64,000 nucleotides of DNA from Diatrype stigma. Taxonomy: Eukaryota > Ascomycota > Sordariomycetes > Xylariales > Diatrypaceae. Within the stretch, counting starts at the first letter, position 1; the number at the start of each line of letters is the position of its first letter. The notes beneath the pieces were generated by a model. The model saw only the letters and a list, made by a program, of their open reading frames with translations. It searched no databases and was not told the DNA's origin. A program made the translations under genes and the position numbers. Positions 1-11,125 of the stretch are shown piece after piece. Location: NCBI GenBank assembly GCA_022225965.2, contig JAKJXP020000016.1, forward strand, positions 310,001-374,000. Reading direction: 5' to 3'.

Positions 1-1
1 G

Positions 2-797
2 ACAGCTGGCGCCGTTTCGCACGAGCTCGGCGTCATGGGCGAGGTCATCGCGCCGACCCGCGAGCAATCCCACGCCATCGCGAACAATGTGCGGACCTCC
101 CTCCTCCACATGCCCTATGCCGGCCAGTTAGCCACGACCGGGAATTTCGCCTCGCCGCTATCGCCTCACGAGCAGGATGCGGGGGAGGTGTTCCGCTTCA
201 GTCTCTATCACCTCATTGATCTTCGGCCCGGTCAGGAGACCTCGTTGTTCCCGATAACGCAGCATGTATTGGACGGCTCCGCGAAGATAGATGCGACGCA
301 GCAGCGGCTAACACCGGAAGAACGTGATGCTTTACTGACCGCAAAGCCTCAGAAAACCGGTAAGTTTATGCACGATCTGTATCTACATTACATATTGTCT
401 ACAGTACACTACTATACTACAATATAATCTAATGACACTACATGGTACAACAGAAAAAAAGCCGCTGCCCGAGGGCGAGGCTTCGATGATGGACATTGCG
501 TCGGTCGTCCGGTCAAAGAATTCAGGCCCCTTCGAGTTGACTCTGGATATCATGTTCGATAACGAAGCTTCCTACCAACGCGTCAAGGCCGCTAATGTGC
601 TGGGCAACGAAGTCATCAAGAAGCTCTACCAGGTGCAAGATGATGATATCCTGGTCAATATGTATTTTGATCCCGCCATGGCTTGGAAATGCACTTTGAA
701 AAGGCAGTGGGCTCAAGGCAGCTTCGGCGAAAGAGATACTTTGGGCACGCAACAGCACGCTCCTTTACTTGGAGTCCGAGTCCCGGTAGTTAGATAA
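2..797 (+). CDS. AtuA-like (DUF1446) C-terminus joined to DUF4387, 5' partial
   Basis: The coding frame is already open at base 2, so the N-terminal part lies outside the window. Exon 2-359 holds the end of an acyclic-terpene-utilisation AtuA-like domain, seen in VIAPTREQSHAIANN and in GEVFRFSLYHLIDLRPG. An intron at 360-453 (GTAAGT...CAG) joins in phase 1 to exon 454-797. That exon encodes a complete DUF4387 domain, seen in IASVVRSKNSGPFELTLDIM and ending with GTQQHAPLLGVRV, the usual C-terminus of the family. In bacteria, AtuA proteins belong to acyclic terpene and leucine-type acyl-CoA catabolism. The fungal fusion has no function I can name with certainty. It is followed on the same strand by a sugar/quinate-type transporter, which would suit a small catabolic locus. 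The splice is well supported because the frame only continues this way. Confidence 0.85.
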
Positions 798-1707
798 ACC
801 CCATACCATATCGCTGCCGATAAGCTAGCTTTACGATGTCTAATATCAATGAGATTCTCACAGGTCCGTGACTGTACCTAGCGAAGGAGTTCAGGGACGA
901 CGGACCAACGGACCCTGGTTCTTGCATCGGCGAGATCCCCGATACCATGCCCATAGAATTATGGTTGCTAGCCGAGGATACAGACTCATCGAAATTTGCT
1001 ATACTTCAACAGCTGTTCGGGCACATCGTTCCCATGGGCAAGGATTGGTTGGAGAATGCCGGGGATACCGAGCGACATGAGTATAATACTACGCTGCTTG
1101 GCCATATAATCCCACCTACCGGTAACCGTAACTTTGCAGGTGGAGACCTTTATCATACGTTCTCCCTGTCTGGACATGGCACCTGAGAGTTGGCGAGGAA
1201 CCTAACGGAGAATGTGTGATTCGAAAGGTTCGCCATCTTGGGAATATGGTGCGATATGGGCTCCCATGATTCCTACCAGTAACGCTCGTACACTCAGAGG
1301 ACTACCAGACGCAATGGACGTCTTCAAGGTGGCCACACCGTTGCTATATCGAAACAAGCTTTAAGAGACCCTGTCCTACTCCTACTGTAACCCCATCTTC
1401 TCCAGCTCTTCGGCCTTGGCATATGCGGGGAGACGCCGTACCACATCCACTCAGATAAGGCGATGAGCCGTGTTACCATGATATGTCCGATATAGCAGCT
1501 GACCCCTAACAAGGTGGTCTCTCTCTGGAGGGTTATAAGGACCGCCGTCCCGGCGACTCTGCGATATGGATTTGAACATCACCTACCTGGCACATTGCTC
1601 CCCATTTACGTGACATTTTTGTTCATATTTCCATCAGACATCTTCCAGCTGAACCAGCTGGCTCTTTCTTCCGGCCTAGAGCTCGAGAGCTCTGACAAGC
1701 ACTTACG
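798..1707. other. Spacer with an unassigned coding-like fragment
   Basis: This is the spacer between the DUF4387 gene and the transporter. On the + strand, 878-1186 is open in one frame and reads like real protein (GEIPDTMPIELWLLAEDTDS, then LFGHIVPMGKDWLENAGDT), but it has a stop just upstream of 878 and no recognisable family. It could be a gene relic or one exon of an unmodelled gene. Nothing else is seen up to 1707. Confidence 0.4.
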
Positions 1708-3828
1708 ATGGGTTTCGCCTACGCCAAGGGGACCGACGACCCCCCTGAGGTTCGAAACTGGACAATACACTGGGTGGCGCTCATCGCCTCGATGGGTGCT
1801 GTTTCTCGTAAGATTGCCCTCTCATCCTCCCTTTACCGGAGAACAGTGCTTCCGTTGCTTGACCCAGTGCCTAGCTTAACTAACGATCTTACCTTACACT
1901 CCAAAGTGGGCTATGATACGTAAGGAAATCCCCCAGCCCAGGAGCTCTTGTCCACAGTTGTCTGTCCACGATTGTCAGCGTTGCTGGATAGGTACAATGA
2001 CTGACAAACCTTTGTGGCTTGTCTCTTTCTCCAGTGCCGTGGTAGGCGGGACGATCGCCCTGGACTCCTTCAAGCGGGATTTTGGCCTGACCGACGATGT
2101 GGACGCCGCGACCCGCGACACGGCGCAGGCGAACATCACGTCGATGTTCGCCGTCGGCGCCTTCTTCGGCGCGCTCATCACCTTTCCGATCGCCGAGAAG
2201 ATCGGCCGCCGCCTGGCGATCCTGACGGCGTGCCTCATCTTCATGGCCGGGGGTGCCATGATGGCGGGGGCACAGGGAAGCTGTGAGCGAATTTCTGTGG
2301 CTATACTATCTAGTAGACACCTTTTCTTCTCAAGGCAGGCTTTAGGAATCCATGCCCCTTTCGATAGGGGGGATTTCTTGTGAACGGAATCTCGGGAATG
2401 GCGAGCGAACAGGTTAGTTTGTACTAGTACATAAGCAGATTCGCTGACTCCTAAATCGCTACCAGTGAGATTATTCATCGCCGGCCGCGCCATCGGGGGC
2501 CTGGGCATCGGCTGCGCCACGATGGTCGTGCCCGTGTACATCTCGGAGACGGCGCCGGCCAGCGTGCGTGGGCGCCTGGTCGGCTTGTTCGAGGTGGTGT
2601 CGCAGGCGTCGGCAATGCTCGGGTTCTGGATCAACTACGCGACGGACCGGACGATCGCCGACGGCCGGGCGGCGCAGTGGATCGTGCCGACGGCCGTGCA
2701 GCTCGCGCCCGTCGTCCTCCTCGCCGCCGGCATCTTCTGCTGCCCGGAGTCCCCCCGCTGGCTGGCGCGCGCCGACCGCTTCGACGAGGCCGAGCGCGTC
2801 CTCGTCTTCCTGCGCCGCCTGCCCGCCGACCACCCGCACGTCCGGCGCGAGCTCGCCGAGATGCGGCGCCAGGTCGAGGAGCGCAGCGCCCTGCGCCATA
2901 TCAATCACCACAACAGCAGCAGTGGTCGTAGTAGCAGTAGGAAGCAGCAGCTGGCCAAGGTGCTCGCGCCGGGCACGCGCAACCGCGTGGGCGTGGGCGC
3001 CTTCCTCATGTTCCTGCAGAGCTTCACGGGCGTGAACATCATGACGTACTACTCGCCGCGGATCTTCGAGACGCTGGGGGTGACGGGCACGGCGACCAAG
3101 CTGTTCAGCACGGGCGTCTACGGCGTGGTCAAGACGGCCGGCATGGTGCTCTTCACGCTGTGGGTGGTGGAGGGGCTCGGGCGGCGGCGCGCCCTGGTCG
3201 GCGGCGCCGCCCTCGCCTGCCTGCCGCTCTTCTACGTCGGCGGGTTCTGCAAGGTGGCCGACCCGGCTGCCCACGCCGTCGAGGGCGTCGTGCAGCAGAG
3301 CGGCTGGGGCTACTTCGCCATGGCCTGCATCTACGTCAACGCCTTCGTCATCTGCGCCACCTGGCAGGGCACCACGTGGACCTACGCCTCCGAGATCTTC
3401 CCCCTCGACATCCGCATGTTCTGCGTCGCGCTGACGACGGCCAGCACGTGGCTGGGGTCGTTCGTTGTCGGCCGTGCGACGCCCTACATGATCACCAGTC
3501 TCGGGTATGGGACGTTCTTCATGTTCGGAGCTTTCGTGGTGTTGATGGGCATCTGGGCTTTCTTCTTCGTCCCCGAGACGAAAGGTTGGTTGCTCTCATC
3601 TTAGCCCTTGTGGCCCTCGTCCTACCTTGATCACACGACACAGAATAAAACTGACGATTGCCATTCGTAGGTGTCACTCTGGAACAAATGGATGATCTGT
3701 TCGTGCGGCCCACGCATATCACGGTTTGGAGACAGCTCAGAGGCAAGCCGATTGTCACGGATGACATCAGATCGCTAGCCGGCTCAGTCGATGATGAAAA
3801 GAGGAAAGAAGTTGTGCATATTGCGTAG
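1708..3828 (+). CDS. MFS sugar/quinate-type transporter
   Basis: Plasma-membrane proton symporter of the sugar porter family, closest in style to fungal quinate permeases. Exons are 1708-1807, 1907-1919, 2035-2282, 2466-3584 and 3671-3828, with all phases consistent. The second exon is only 13 nt and supplies the GYD residues that close the N-terminal motif after helix 1. Family marks are IGRR after helix 3, PVYISETAPASVRGR, the FLQSFTGVNIMTYYSP segment of helix 7 and the PETKG motif before the C-terminal tail VTLEQMDDLF. Between the two six-helix halves lies an unusual His/Ser-rich insert at about 2905-2945. The start at 1708 gives MGFAYAKGTDDPPEVRNWT, a normal N-terminus for this group. The intron 3585-3670 begins with the weaker donor GTTGGT. 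Substrate cannot be read from sequence. The neighbouring DUF4387 gene suggests an organic acid or plant aromatic. Confidence 0.88.
1907..1919 (+). other. 13-nt microexon of the MFS transporter
   Basis: The sequence TGGGCTATGATAC lies between an AAAG acceptor and a GTAAGG donor. It completes a codon from exon 1, then adds Gly-Tyr-Asp and two bases that join exon 3. The upstream intron has the branch-like string CTTAACTAAC at 1875-1884. Skipping this exon would shift the frame and remove the conserved GYD. Confidence 0.8.
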
Positions 3829-4295
3829 GGCTTCTAGCTTAATAGCATCTCAACCATGCTGGTGTGAATATTACGCAAAGGCAGCTTAGCTTGATTGACA
3901 GTACGAGTGATAAGCAGGTCCCTGCTTGGCGGCCAAGTGTTAGCTACTATGTAGTAAGCTGCTTGATGGCACTAAACACATCATGAGATAGTACCCCTGA
4001 TCAGAACTGGTACACATTCACTATCCGATGTACTAGGAAATTTAACCAGGGCATCAAAACGTTGCTGGCGATTAGGCGTAAGAGTAAGATTATATCGAAG
4101 TGCCCAGGTTTCGTATTCTTAAGGCAAGTTTTCACTGTAGAGCAATTCTATGTTACCTAATGCGGGAGGCCGTCCCCATGTTGTGAGCTGCTTCGACATT
4201 CCCTATAAGTGCTACCAGTTTGTTTTGTTATTCAACTTCTCCTCTTCAACTTCTCACCTACCCCATTTTGATCACCCTTCGTCACCCTTGTCAAT
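3829..4295. other. Spacer, nothing recognised
   Basis: This is the 3' flank of the transporter and the 5' flank of the exonuclease-like relic. It is AT-rich, with no open frame of note and no RNA gene that I can recognise. A CT-rich run (ttctcctcttcaacttctc) before 4296 resembles a fungal core promoter, perhaps left from the once-active gene. Confidence 0.5.
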
Positions 4296-5093
4296 ATGTC
4301 TCGGAAGCACATGTATCTTAGGACAATAGCACACCAAGCCATGTGCCATTACTATATACCTCTCTTGTCCCAGAAGCGCGTCTTCTTGTACTCCCCTGGT
4401 AGAGATTATACTTCTCTGCTAAAAGACGTGCACGGCCTCCCCACGAAGTCCCCGTTGTTCCTCGATGCCGAGGGGTCTCGCGATGGCAGCATCCAATCTC
4501 TGCGACTGTTCATTGCTCCGAAGAATGTCACCTACCTGATTGCGCTTGAGGGCAAGCGTGGTGGCAATGATCTCTTTACCACCAACGTGGGAGGAGTATC
4601 CCCGAAGTCCATTCTAGAGTCCGACTCTACCCCTATAGTCTCCTTCGACGCAGGGAAACTCTCCCGCGTCTTATCTCACCAATATAGCATAAAGGTTGCA
4701 GGTATCTACGACCTCCACAAAGTCTACGCCCTCCACAAAGTCTACGACTTCCAACTCGTATAATTCGTGAACAAAGACGTCCTGCAGTCGCACACGTACA
4801 TGGCCCGGTTAGTCAAGTGCGTGGAGGAGATCACAGCCCCTTTACTCAGGGCCCATCGGCGGGTGGGAACCGGCAACGTGAGGTACCAGGCATCCGAAAT
4901 GCTCGATCACCTCCCCTGGTGGTCGATGAAGCGGGTTCATCTGTTCCCGACGCTGTGGGACATCTACTGCCCCGGCAAATGCTCTGACTTCCCCAAGCCC
5001 AACAGGAAACCGCATCTCGCGTCCGCAGTGTTGCCGCCAAGCCCCCAATCGCAGCAGCAAGAGAAGGGGCATACCCTCAATCCCGTAGCTTAG
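4296..5093 (+). pseudogene. 3'-5' exonuclease-like gene, broken
   Basis: The reading frame resembles fungal proteins with a WRN/Rrp6-type 3'-5' exonuclease (DEDDy) domain. The first half has PLFLDAEGSRDGSIQSL, which keeps the D-x-E of motif I, then SILESDSTPIVSFDAG and IKVAGIYDL, which match the spacing of motif II. An in-frame TAA at 4761-4763 follows, and the same frame continues with LVKCVEEITAPLLR and VHLFPTLWDIY, the region of motif III. The acidic residue expected before the VHLFP segment is replaced by Lys-Arg, and motif II also looks damaged. Just before the stop there is an 18-bp tandem duplication (4711-4746). Together these point to a pseudogene. An intron that removes the stop is possible, but the only nearby GT...AG pair would be about 30 nt, which is too short. 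Confidence 0.6.
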
Positions 5094-5912
5094 TCGGATG
5101 ATGGGCCCAGAGACCAGATGCTGAATTTCCTGAAGCAGATTGACAGAGCCTAGGGTCAGGCAACGAAGGGACCCGGGGCTTCAATTGCAGACATATGCTC
5201 ATGATGGGGGAGGCGACGACCAGTTCATATGGGCGAGGCGGGGATGCTGATGGGGGTTTGGATTTCGACAAAGCACAAAGGCAAAGCACCCGAGCCGCAA
5301 GTTCTTCGAACTGGCAGGTGTCAAGAGCTCTAATCTAGACTAGACGGATAATGAGCATGAGCATGAGCAATGAAGCATGAGTTGAGCATGTCGATGGTGA
5401 ATAGGTAGAAACCGCATAGCATGACCCTGTGGTATCTAAGTGGGATGCTTTCCTTCTTCCTTTGGACTTAGGGGGTGCTTGAGTGCCACCCCACAATGAT
5501 CCCCACAAGTGCAGGTGTATAGTACATTCGAGTACATACCACCTACTACATTCCAAACAGGGAAGTCTTATCTTAGTGCGTCTTCGCTAGCACCGCGCTA
5601 AAGGGAAATATCAGAAGATGGTCTCCTGCTCCTGCATACGTACTTATGTACATACAGTTGGACAGCATCTCCATACATAAGGGCTGAAGGGGCAGGTTGT
5701 CCAACGATTGATTCTCCTGCACAATAGATACATACATACATGCATACTTGCCTACATAGCATCTACTACCCGACACGAACCTAATCGCGATTCCCGACTT
5801 TCGACCATTAAAGTTCCCCCACTACCTAACCTACACTATTCCCGCTCCCGTTCCCGTTCCCAGCCCCTGTCCCTGTTCCCGTTGAGCGCATCGCCGATTG
5901 ATGAATGCATGA
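5094..5912. other. Spacer and promoter region of the PX gene
   Basis: No gene is seen. The stretch contains TACATACATAC-type repeats around 5640-5760 and a C/T-rich run (ttcccgctcccgttcccgttcc) at about 5838-5882 shortly before the start codon, a usual fungal transcription-start environment. Confidence 0.5.
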
Positions 5913-7053
5913 ATGGCATCGACAGCGGAACATCACGGTATTAATACCACCGCCAATGGCACTAGCCATAGCCATAGCCACGGGGGCGTAAACGGCAGTA
6001 GCGGCGGCCTCCCGCGCAAAGGCCTTCTCGCCCAATCTCCCGCTTCCGCCGCCGCCAACCGGCCGCCCCCATCGCCGCCCACGACCGAGACCGACACCGA
6101 GGAGGCCCCCTCTGATTCCGATATCCCGAGGCGCACCGCCGCCACCATCACCACCCTAGATACCGCGGCGGCCCAGACCGAAACTTCGGGCCTCAGCGAC
6201 TACTACAACAACAACGACAACATGCCGGACTCGCCCGTCACATCGCCCATCACGTCGCCGCCATACTGGCCGAATTACAGCATCCACGACGGCAACGACA
6301 ACGGCCACGGGCACCATATATCCAACGCGTCGGTCGAGTCGCTCCCGACGGGCGGCATCACGCTGCGCGACAACGAGAACAGCAGCCTCGACGAGCGCGG
6401 GAGCTACTGCTGGGCCAAGAGCGTGCGCGTCGTCGACTACACCGTCATTAACGGCGGCAACGGCGGTAGCCGCAGCAGCGGCAGTATTCCCGGCGGGGGC
6501 GGCTACAGCAGCAGCAGCGGCGCGAATATCGCGGCGACGCTGGTGGCGGGCGCCTTCGTCGTGTACAACATCCGGGTGGAGACGCTGAATGTGAGTTGAC
6601 TACCCATGTAGTGGCGGCCGTTACAGCGGCATATGTGTAGTGGGCAGGCAGTATTGGTAAATGATGCTAAAGGTGATTGATTAACTGATTGACTGAAAAC
6701 AGGGGGGCTACTTGAATATCCGCAAGCGGTACTCCGAGTTCGACGACTTCCGGTGGCGCCTGATCCGCACCTTCCCGGGCTTCGAGGCCGCCGTGCCCGA
6801 GCTGCCGCCCAAGAGCTTCATCTCCAAGTTCCGGCCGAGGTTCCTGGAGAAGAGGAGGGCCGGCCTGCAGTATTTCTTAAAGTGCGTGTTACACCTGCTT
6901 TCCCCCTCTACTACCTATTTCGTTATGGGGGTGCATGCATATGTTTCCCCGTTCATCTGCTGACTGGTTTTGTGGTTTCCGAGATACAGTTGTATATTAC
7001 TGAATCCGGAGTTCTCCGGGTCTCCCGTTCTCAAAGAATTTCTGTTCTCATGA
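5913..7053 (+). CDS. ypt35: PX-domain protein, YPT35-like
   Basis: Phosphoinositide-binding sorting protein of the endosome/vacuole contact type, about 305 aa. Exons are 5913-6590, 6703-6881 and 6990-7053. The N-terminal 170 residues are low-complexity (Ser, Asn, His, Gly, Pro), followed by a PX domain at about residues 180-305. The PX domain shows ATLVAGAFVVYNIRVETLN, then NIRKRYSEFDDFRWRL with the basic RYSEF motif that contacts PtdIns3P, then ELPPKSFISKFRPRFLEKR with the proline-rich loop, and it ends NPEFSGSPVLKEFLF. Both introns interrupt the PX domain. The first is phase 0, and the second joins AA+T to make Asn. In yeast Ypt35 recruits Vps13 to endosomes and vacuoles. That role here is inference by family. 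The start at 5913 is chosen because the ATG at 5901 meets a stop after three codons. Confidence 0.87.
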
Positions 7054-7866
7054 CGGTGGGCTCAATGACTGGGGATGCGAGATGAGGCTGGGCAATGTCA
7101 TTTCAGGTTTCAGGGGCGTCATGGTTCTGCCTGCAACGATTATATGAAGATACGTAATACTAATCATGTTGACGACTTCGATTTCTTGTACGAATTAAGG
7201 CTAGATTTGGCTGGCAAGAGGTGTATATATACACATATATATTTGATAATGGTTCGGCATCAAGCTCGTCCACAGTTCCGAGTCACTTTTTCAAATCATG
7301 ATGTTTTGACGATGGCTGGTTCCTGTAGCATATCAAGCACCCTTTCTAACTGTCACTGCCATGCACCGTCTATATAAAGCTACGGCGGTATACTAAATGC
7401 AAAATCAAGTATGCACTTGCAAATGCTGTGGTCCGTAACCGCATGAAGCAAGAGAGGTATGGTGCATCAGAAGTGGCAACCAGCTACAATATAGCAGAGG
7501 TGACCTATGGGAATGCTTCCCTCCTAATTACCCGTGTCTCGGTCCTTTTTATATAGCCATCCTGTTTCCCCTGTCTATATATTTGACCCTTGCCTTCTAA
7601 AGATCCAGAGCAGAATGCTTGCCGTCTATACTGCCTCCGTTTCCAGGTCCCCGTCTGTCTATCCATCACAACAGCTGTCATAGCACCCGCTATATACCCG
7701 GTAAACGCCCTCTGTCCCTCTACACGCACCGTCCTTTTCATACTCGACTCCTTGTCAGATGGTAACATGACCAACCACCTCGAATACTCATCATCATATT
7801 ACTCTGGTATCTCACCGATCTTTCTTCTAGTTGCTGTTTTGGGTTTCCGAATCTTATTCTTCTCCC
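7054..7866. other. Convergent spacer, nothing recognised
   Basis: This stretch lies between two genes that end toward each other, so it should hold both 3' UTRs. Several short open frames occur on both strands without similarity to anything I know. No RNA gene is seen. Confidence 0.5.
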
Positions 7867-8670
7867 TTACTCCTCCTTGGAGCTAGCCTCCTTGCTGCTT
7901 CCCTTGCTGTTGAGCAGGCTGAGGAAGCAGTTCCAGCCGATGCTGACGACGTTGACGAGGAGGACGCGGTACTGGAGAGGCACGAACTTGAAGTTGGCGA
8001 GCTGGACGAAGGGCCAGATCATGTAGTTGGCCTGCAGGGCACTCGGGTAGCTCTGGGCCAGCTTCTCGGCCGGGCTACCGCCCTCCATGACCGCCATGCT
8101 GCTCAGGAACACTCCGATGAAAGTCGGCGCGAACACCAATTGGTCCGCCGCCACCCGCGCCACGATGGTCGAGTTGACGCTCTTCAAGACCACCCGCCGC
8201 TGCAGGAATCCGAACCAGAGCGTCGCTGCTGGGCCGAAGATGGCTGTTGGTGGATTTATGGTTAGACAAGGTCAAGCAAGGAAGTGAGCAATCGAAGCCA
8301 AATAATGGACAGGTGGACGACTGCTGGAAAGCAAAGCAGGCTCAAGTAAAGGCAGAAACAACTTACCACCTCCATACGCGAACATGCGCCCCGTTCGCGC
8401 CCACTCGTGCTTCTCAAGACCCTTCTTCTCGACCAGCTGCTGCGCCGTAATGTCGCCCGTGGCAAAGAGCACAGCCGTCGTGATGCCTTGGGTCAGCAGC
8501 GGTCGCGAGACGAGCTTGCTCTGATACCTACAAACCCCCTACATTAGTTCTTGATTTATGACATCATTCCGTCCCTTCCAGTCAGGAATTTAATAAAATG
8601 TTTCACCGGGCGGTCTGGCTTCGCCCAGGAAAGGCTTTCCGGAAGGTGCGGCGACATACCAGCGAAGCAT
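7867..8670 (-). CDS. Mpv17/PMP22-family protein (Sym1-like)
   Basis: Small membrane protein of the Mpv17/Sym1 family, 182 aa, which is the normal length. Exons on the minus strand are 8660-8670, 8367-8527 and 7867-8243. The first exon is only 11 nt and encodes MLR plus two bases of Trp. The family pattern is clear: [20 protein letters not shown], the [10 protein letters not shown] motif, then [33 protein letters not shown] and the C-terminal signature [19 protein letters not shown]. Four membrane segments are expected. Sym1 acts in the mitochondrial inner membrane, while other members are peroxisomal. The C-terminal [10 protein letters not shown] tail is not an SKL-type peroxisomal signal, so mitochondria are more likely. 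The intron between exons 1 and 2 is 132 nt. The tiny first exon fits the family N-terminus exactly. Confidence 0.9.
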
Positions 8671-10017
8671 GATGAATGGTTATGGTGCGTGAAAGGTAGC
8701 TTGATCGATAAGTAGCTTAGCTGCTGATGACGTATGTCGATATCGACCGGATTGGACTATTCTCGAGCGGCAGATTGATGGCCGAGACTAGGTAGGCTGG
8801 AAAATAAAAAAGTTGAGGCTGTTTTGCGGAATGGTGGGATAGTAAAATTTCGGGCATGTGAGAAGAATTAATTGGGGTTTGTGAATGATTGAACACTCAG
8901 ACCAGACACCGCTCTTGTGTTGCGGCTCAACAGAATCCAATCAAAAGAAAAAAAGGACCCAAGAAATCTGCGTGCAAGTCCCTTTCTCCTTTGCGCGTCA
9001 TCTGACGAAGTGGAGAACAGTTAAGAAGGGAGATCGTGGGTTCTTGGCGTCGATCGCTTGCTCGCTTGGTTGGCCTGGAAGTTGGAAGGAAGAAATCGTA
9101 GGTACTTCAATGTTAATAAGGTACTTCATAGACTTTGTGTAACTCCAAGGTCCCAATGCAACATGAAGGTACGTTCCAGTCTTCATATTAGGCAGCAAAC
9201 TTCGGGCCTTCCAAGGGTAAGTAGGTATTTTATTGCTTGAATTCCTTCCTGTTCTTACTCCAATCTCATTAAATATGACATAGGATGTATGTATACTAGG
9301 TACAAAGGTACGAACAAAGTAACTGGGGTTCAGCCCAGCACCAGCACCCGCACCTGCACCAACACAGCACCAGCACCAGCACCAGCGCCCACAACACCCC
9401 ATAATCGACTAAGCTGGACGCCAATTTTAGCGTCAGAGAACACCCCGATTCCGTGGGGAGGTCTAGGCTTCTTTGAACGTCGTCTAATAAACCCCCACAT
9501 CCCCTGATTATGAACCTTTACTTCTTACATATGGCCTAAGGATTCATTTATCATACTTGTTATACTTGCAGACTCGGTTGCAAAGTTGAATCCACTGAAA
9601 CTTCCTTCAATTCGAGGATTTACCGGAGTCCGAGGACCATATTGAGGCCTGTTGCTGAGCTTGGCATTTCTAGTTGCAACAGATGGCTTGGATTTGCAAG
9701 CGGGATATCTCGCTCTGCGATTTCATGGCTGCTGAGATGTGCTGACACGAGTGGAAACTCGGAAAGAGAAAGAGAAACAAGAAACAAACCGTAACGTTGG
9801 TCCCTAAGGTTGTTCTATACGCATTTGCCGGTTCTTCGTAATAGTTGAGCTGTGATAAATAGGGGAACTTATATTTAGAGCATCACTTCTACTCATATGA
9901 AATCCCAACGCTACCAGCTACCGGGGTGCTCTTTCAGGGGTCGGCCGAAGTACATATAATTTCTAGCCTAACTTATCATTTGCATGCCAACGCCCTCCAA
10001 CCACCATCTCTCAACCG
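8671..10017. other. Spacer upstream of the Mpv17-like gene
   Basis: The region contains the Mpv17-like promoter at its left side and the 3' flank of the SDR gene at its right side. A CACCAG-type repeat at 9335-9387 is listed separately. No convincing coding sequence is visible in either strand. Confidence 0.5.
9335..9387. repeat. CACCAG/CACCTG hexamer repeat
   Basis: Imperfect 6-bp units of the type CAGCAC/CACCAG run for about 50 bases. They give a Thr/Pro-Ala-rich or Gly-Ala-rich shadow translation depending on frame, which is a repeat effect and not a gene. Confidence 0.75.
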
Positions 10018-11004
10018 TCATCCATAGATGAACTTCTGCCCCACCAGCTCCTCGCTGAGCTCCCATAACTTCTCAGCATTCTCCGGGTCCAGCGCATAAT
10101 CGTACGGGTCCCTGATCTGGCAATTCGACAAGAACGCAGGCGACCTCGCAGGCACATCGGGGTCGAGCGCGGCCACAAGCGTCGTCGACGACCCCTGGCT
10201 CTTGGTCTTGGACCGGGGCGGCTCCCAGACCCATTCGCGCCCCGTCTCCCGCAGGGCCACCTCCTCTATTTCTTTCAAGTTCTTCTCGATATCGATGTGG
10301 ACAGGTAGCCCCGTGCCCCAAATGCTACCCGGGTGGACGGCCGTCGAGGTGACACCGCTGGCGCCCAGCCGCTTCGTCAGGCCCGCGCCGAACAGGATGT
10401 TGGCCGTCTTCGACTGCCCGTACGCCACCCATGGGTTGTAGGCCGCGCCCCCGGAAAAGTTGTAGTCGCCGAACCGGAACGGGCTGATGCGGTGACCCAT
10501 GCTCGTCAGGTTCACGACGCGCGCTTCCCCGCGGGTTCTGGCAGCCGCGAGGAGCGCCGGGGTCAGCAGGTTCGTGAGCAGAAAGTGTCCGATGTGGTTC
10601 GCCGATAGCTGGATCTCATTGCCGCGCTTGTCGGTGGTGTAGTCCTGGATCGCCATGATGCCGGCGTTGTTGATAAGCACGTCGATGATGGGCGTGGCTT
10701 GGAGGATGGTAGCCGCGGCCGCCCGCACTGCGTCCTGGTCGCTGAGGTCGCACTGGACGAATGTTACCGGGACGTTAGGCGCGGCAGCCTTGATGTCGTC
10801 GATGACGGGTTGCGTGGTTTTGGCACTTCGCGAGACCAAAACCAGGTGGGCTGGCGCAGCGCGTGCTAGTGCAAGGGCAGTGTAAGCACCGATACCCAAC
10901 GCACCCGTGCCGGTGATGACGAAGCTGCGGCCTTCGACGCGCGAGGCGAAGAGCTCGATGACCTCCTCGGCGGTGGCCAATCCGTCGAATTTTGACGAAG
11001 ACAT
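10018..11004 (-). CDS. Short-chain dehydrogenase/reductase (retinol-dehydrogenase-like)
   Basis: Single-exon NAD(P)-dependent oxidoreductase, 328 aa from the start at 11004. A start at 11025 would add seven residues (MVQQYKK), which is less typical for the family. The Rossmann motif is TGTGALGIG at about residues 31-39. NNAGIMA follows strand 4, Asn of SANHIGHFLLTN is the catalytic-site Asn, Ser of VVNLTSMGHRIS is the catalytic Ser, and YGQSK is the YxxxK pair. The C-terminal third, with ETGREWVWEPPRSKTKSQGS and DPYDYALDPENAEKLWELSE, is typical of the fungal RDH/WW-domain-oxidoreductase-like group. Substrate is unknown. The gene stands alone, with no clustered partner. Confidence 0.9.
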   Translation of the reverse strand: MSSSKFDGLATAEEVIELFASRVEGRSFVITGTGALGIGAYTALALARAAPAHLVLVSRSAKTTQPVIDDIKAAAPNVPVTFVQCDLSDQDAVRAAAATILQATPIIDVLINNAGIMAIQDYTTDKRGNEIQLSANHIGHFLLTNLLTPALLAAARTRGEARVVNLTSMGHRISPFRFGDYNFSGGAAYNPWVAYGQSKTANILFGAGLTKRLGASGVTSTAVHPGSIWGTGLPVHIDIEKNLKEIEEVALRETGREWVWEPPRSKTKSQGSSTTLVAALDPDVPARSPAFLSNCQIRDPYDYALDPENAEKLWELSEELVGQKFIYG

Positions 11005-11119
11005 TTTTTTGTATTGCTGGACCACTGCCGGGCGGACTTAGATGAAGGAAAAAATACCGGAAGTTGTTGTTTATACTGTTTAGTCTGCACCTGGCGAAAA
11101 CGTGGGCTCGTCCGCCTCC

Positions 11120-11125
11120 TTTATA
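11120..11125 (-). promoter_or_regulatory. TATA-like box of the SDR gene
   Basis: TATAAA read on the minus strand lies about 116 bases upstream of the SDR start codon, a reasonable distance for a fungal promoter with a short 5' UTR. Confidence 0.4.

Noticed and set aside
2471..3274. 267-codon minus-strand open frame opposite the MFS transporter
   Set aside because: It is an Arg/Gly/Ala-rich mirror of a GC-rich coding exon with no family pattern. The + strand encodes a clear transporter.
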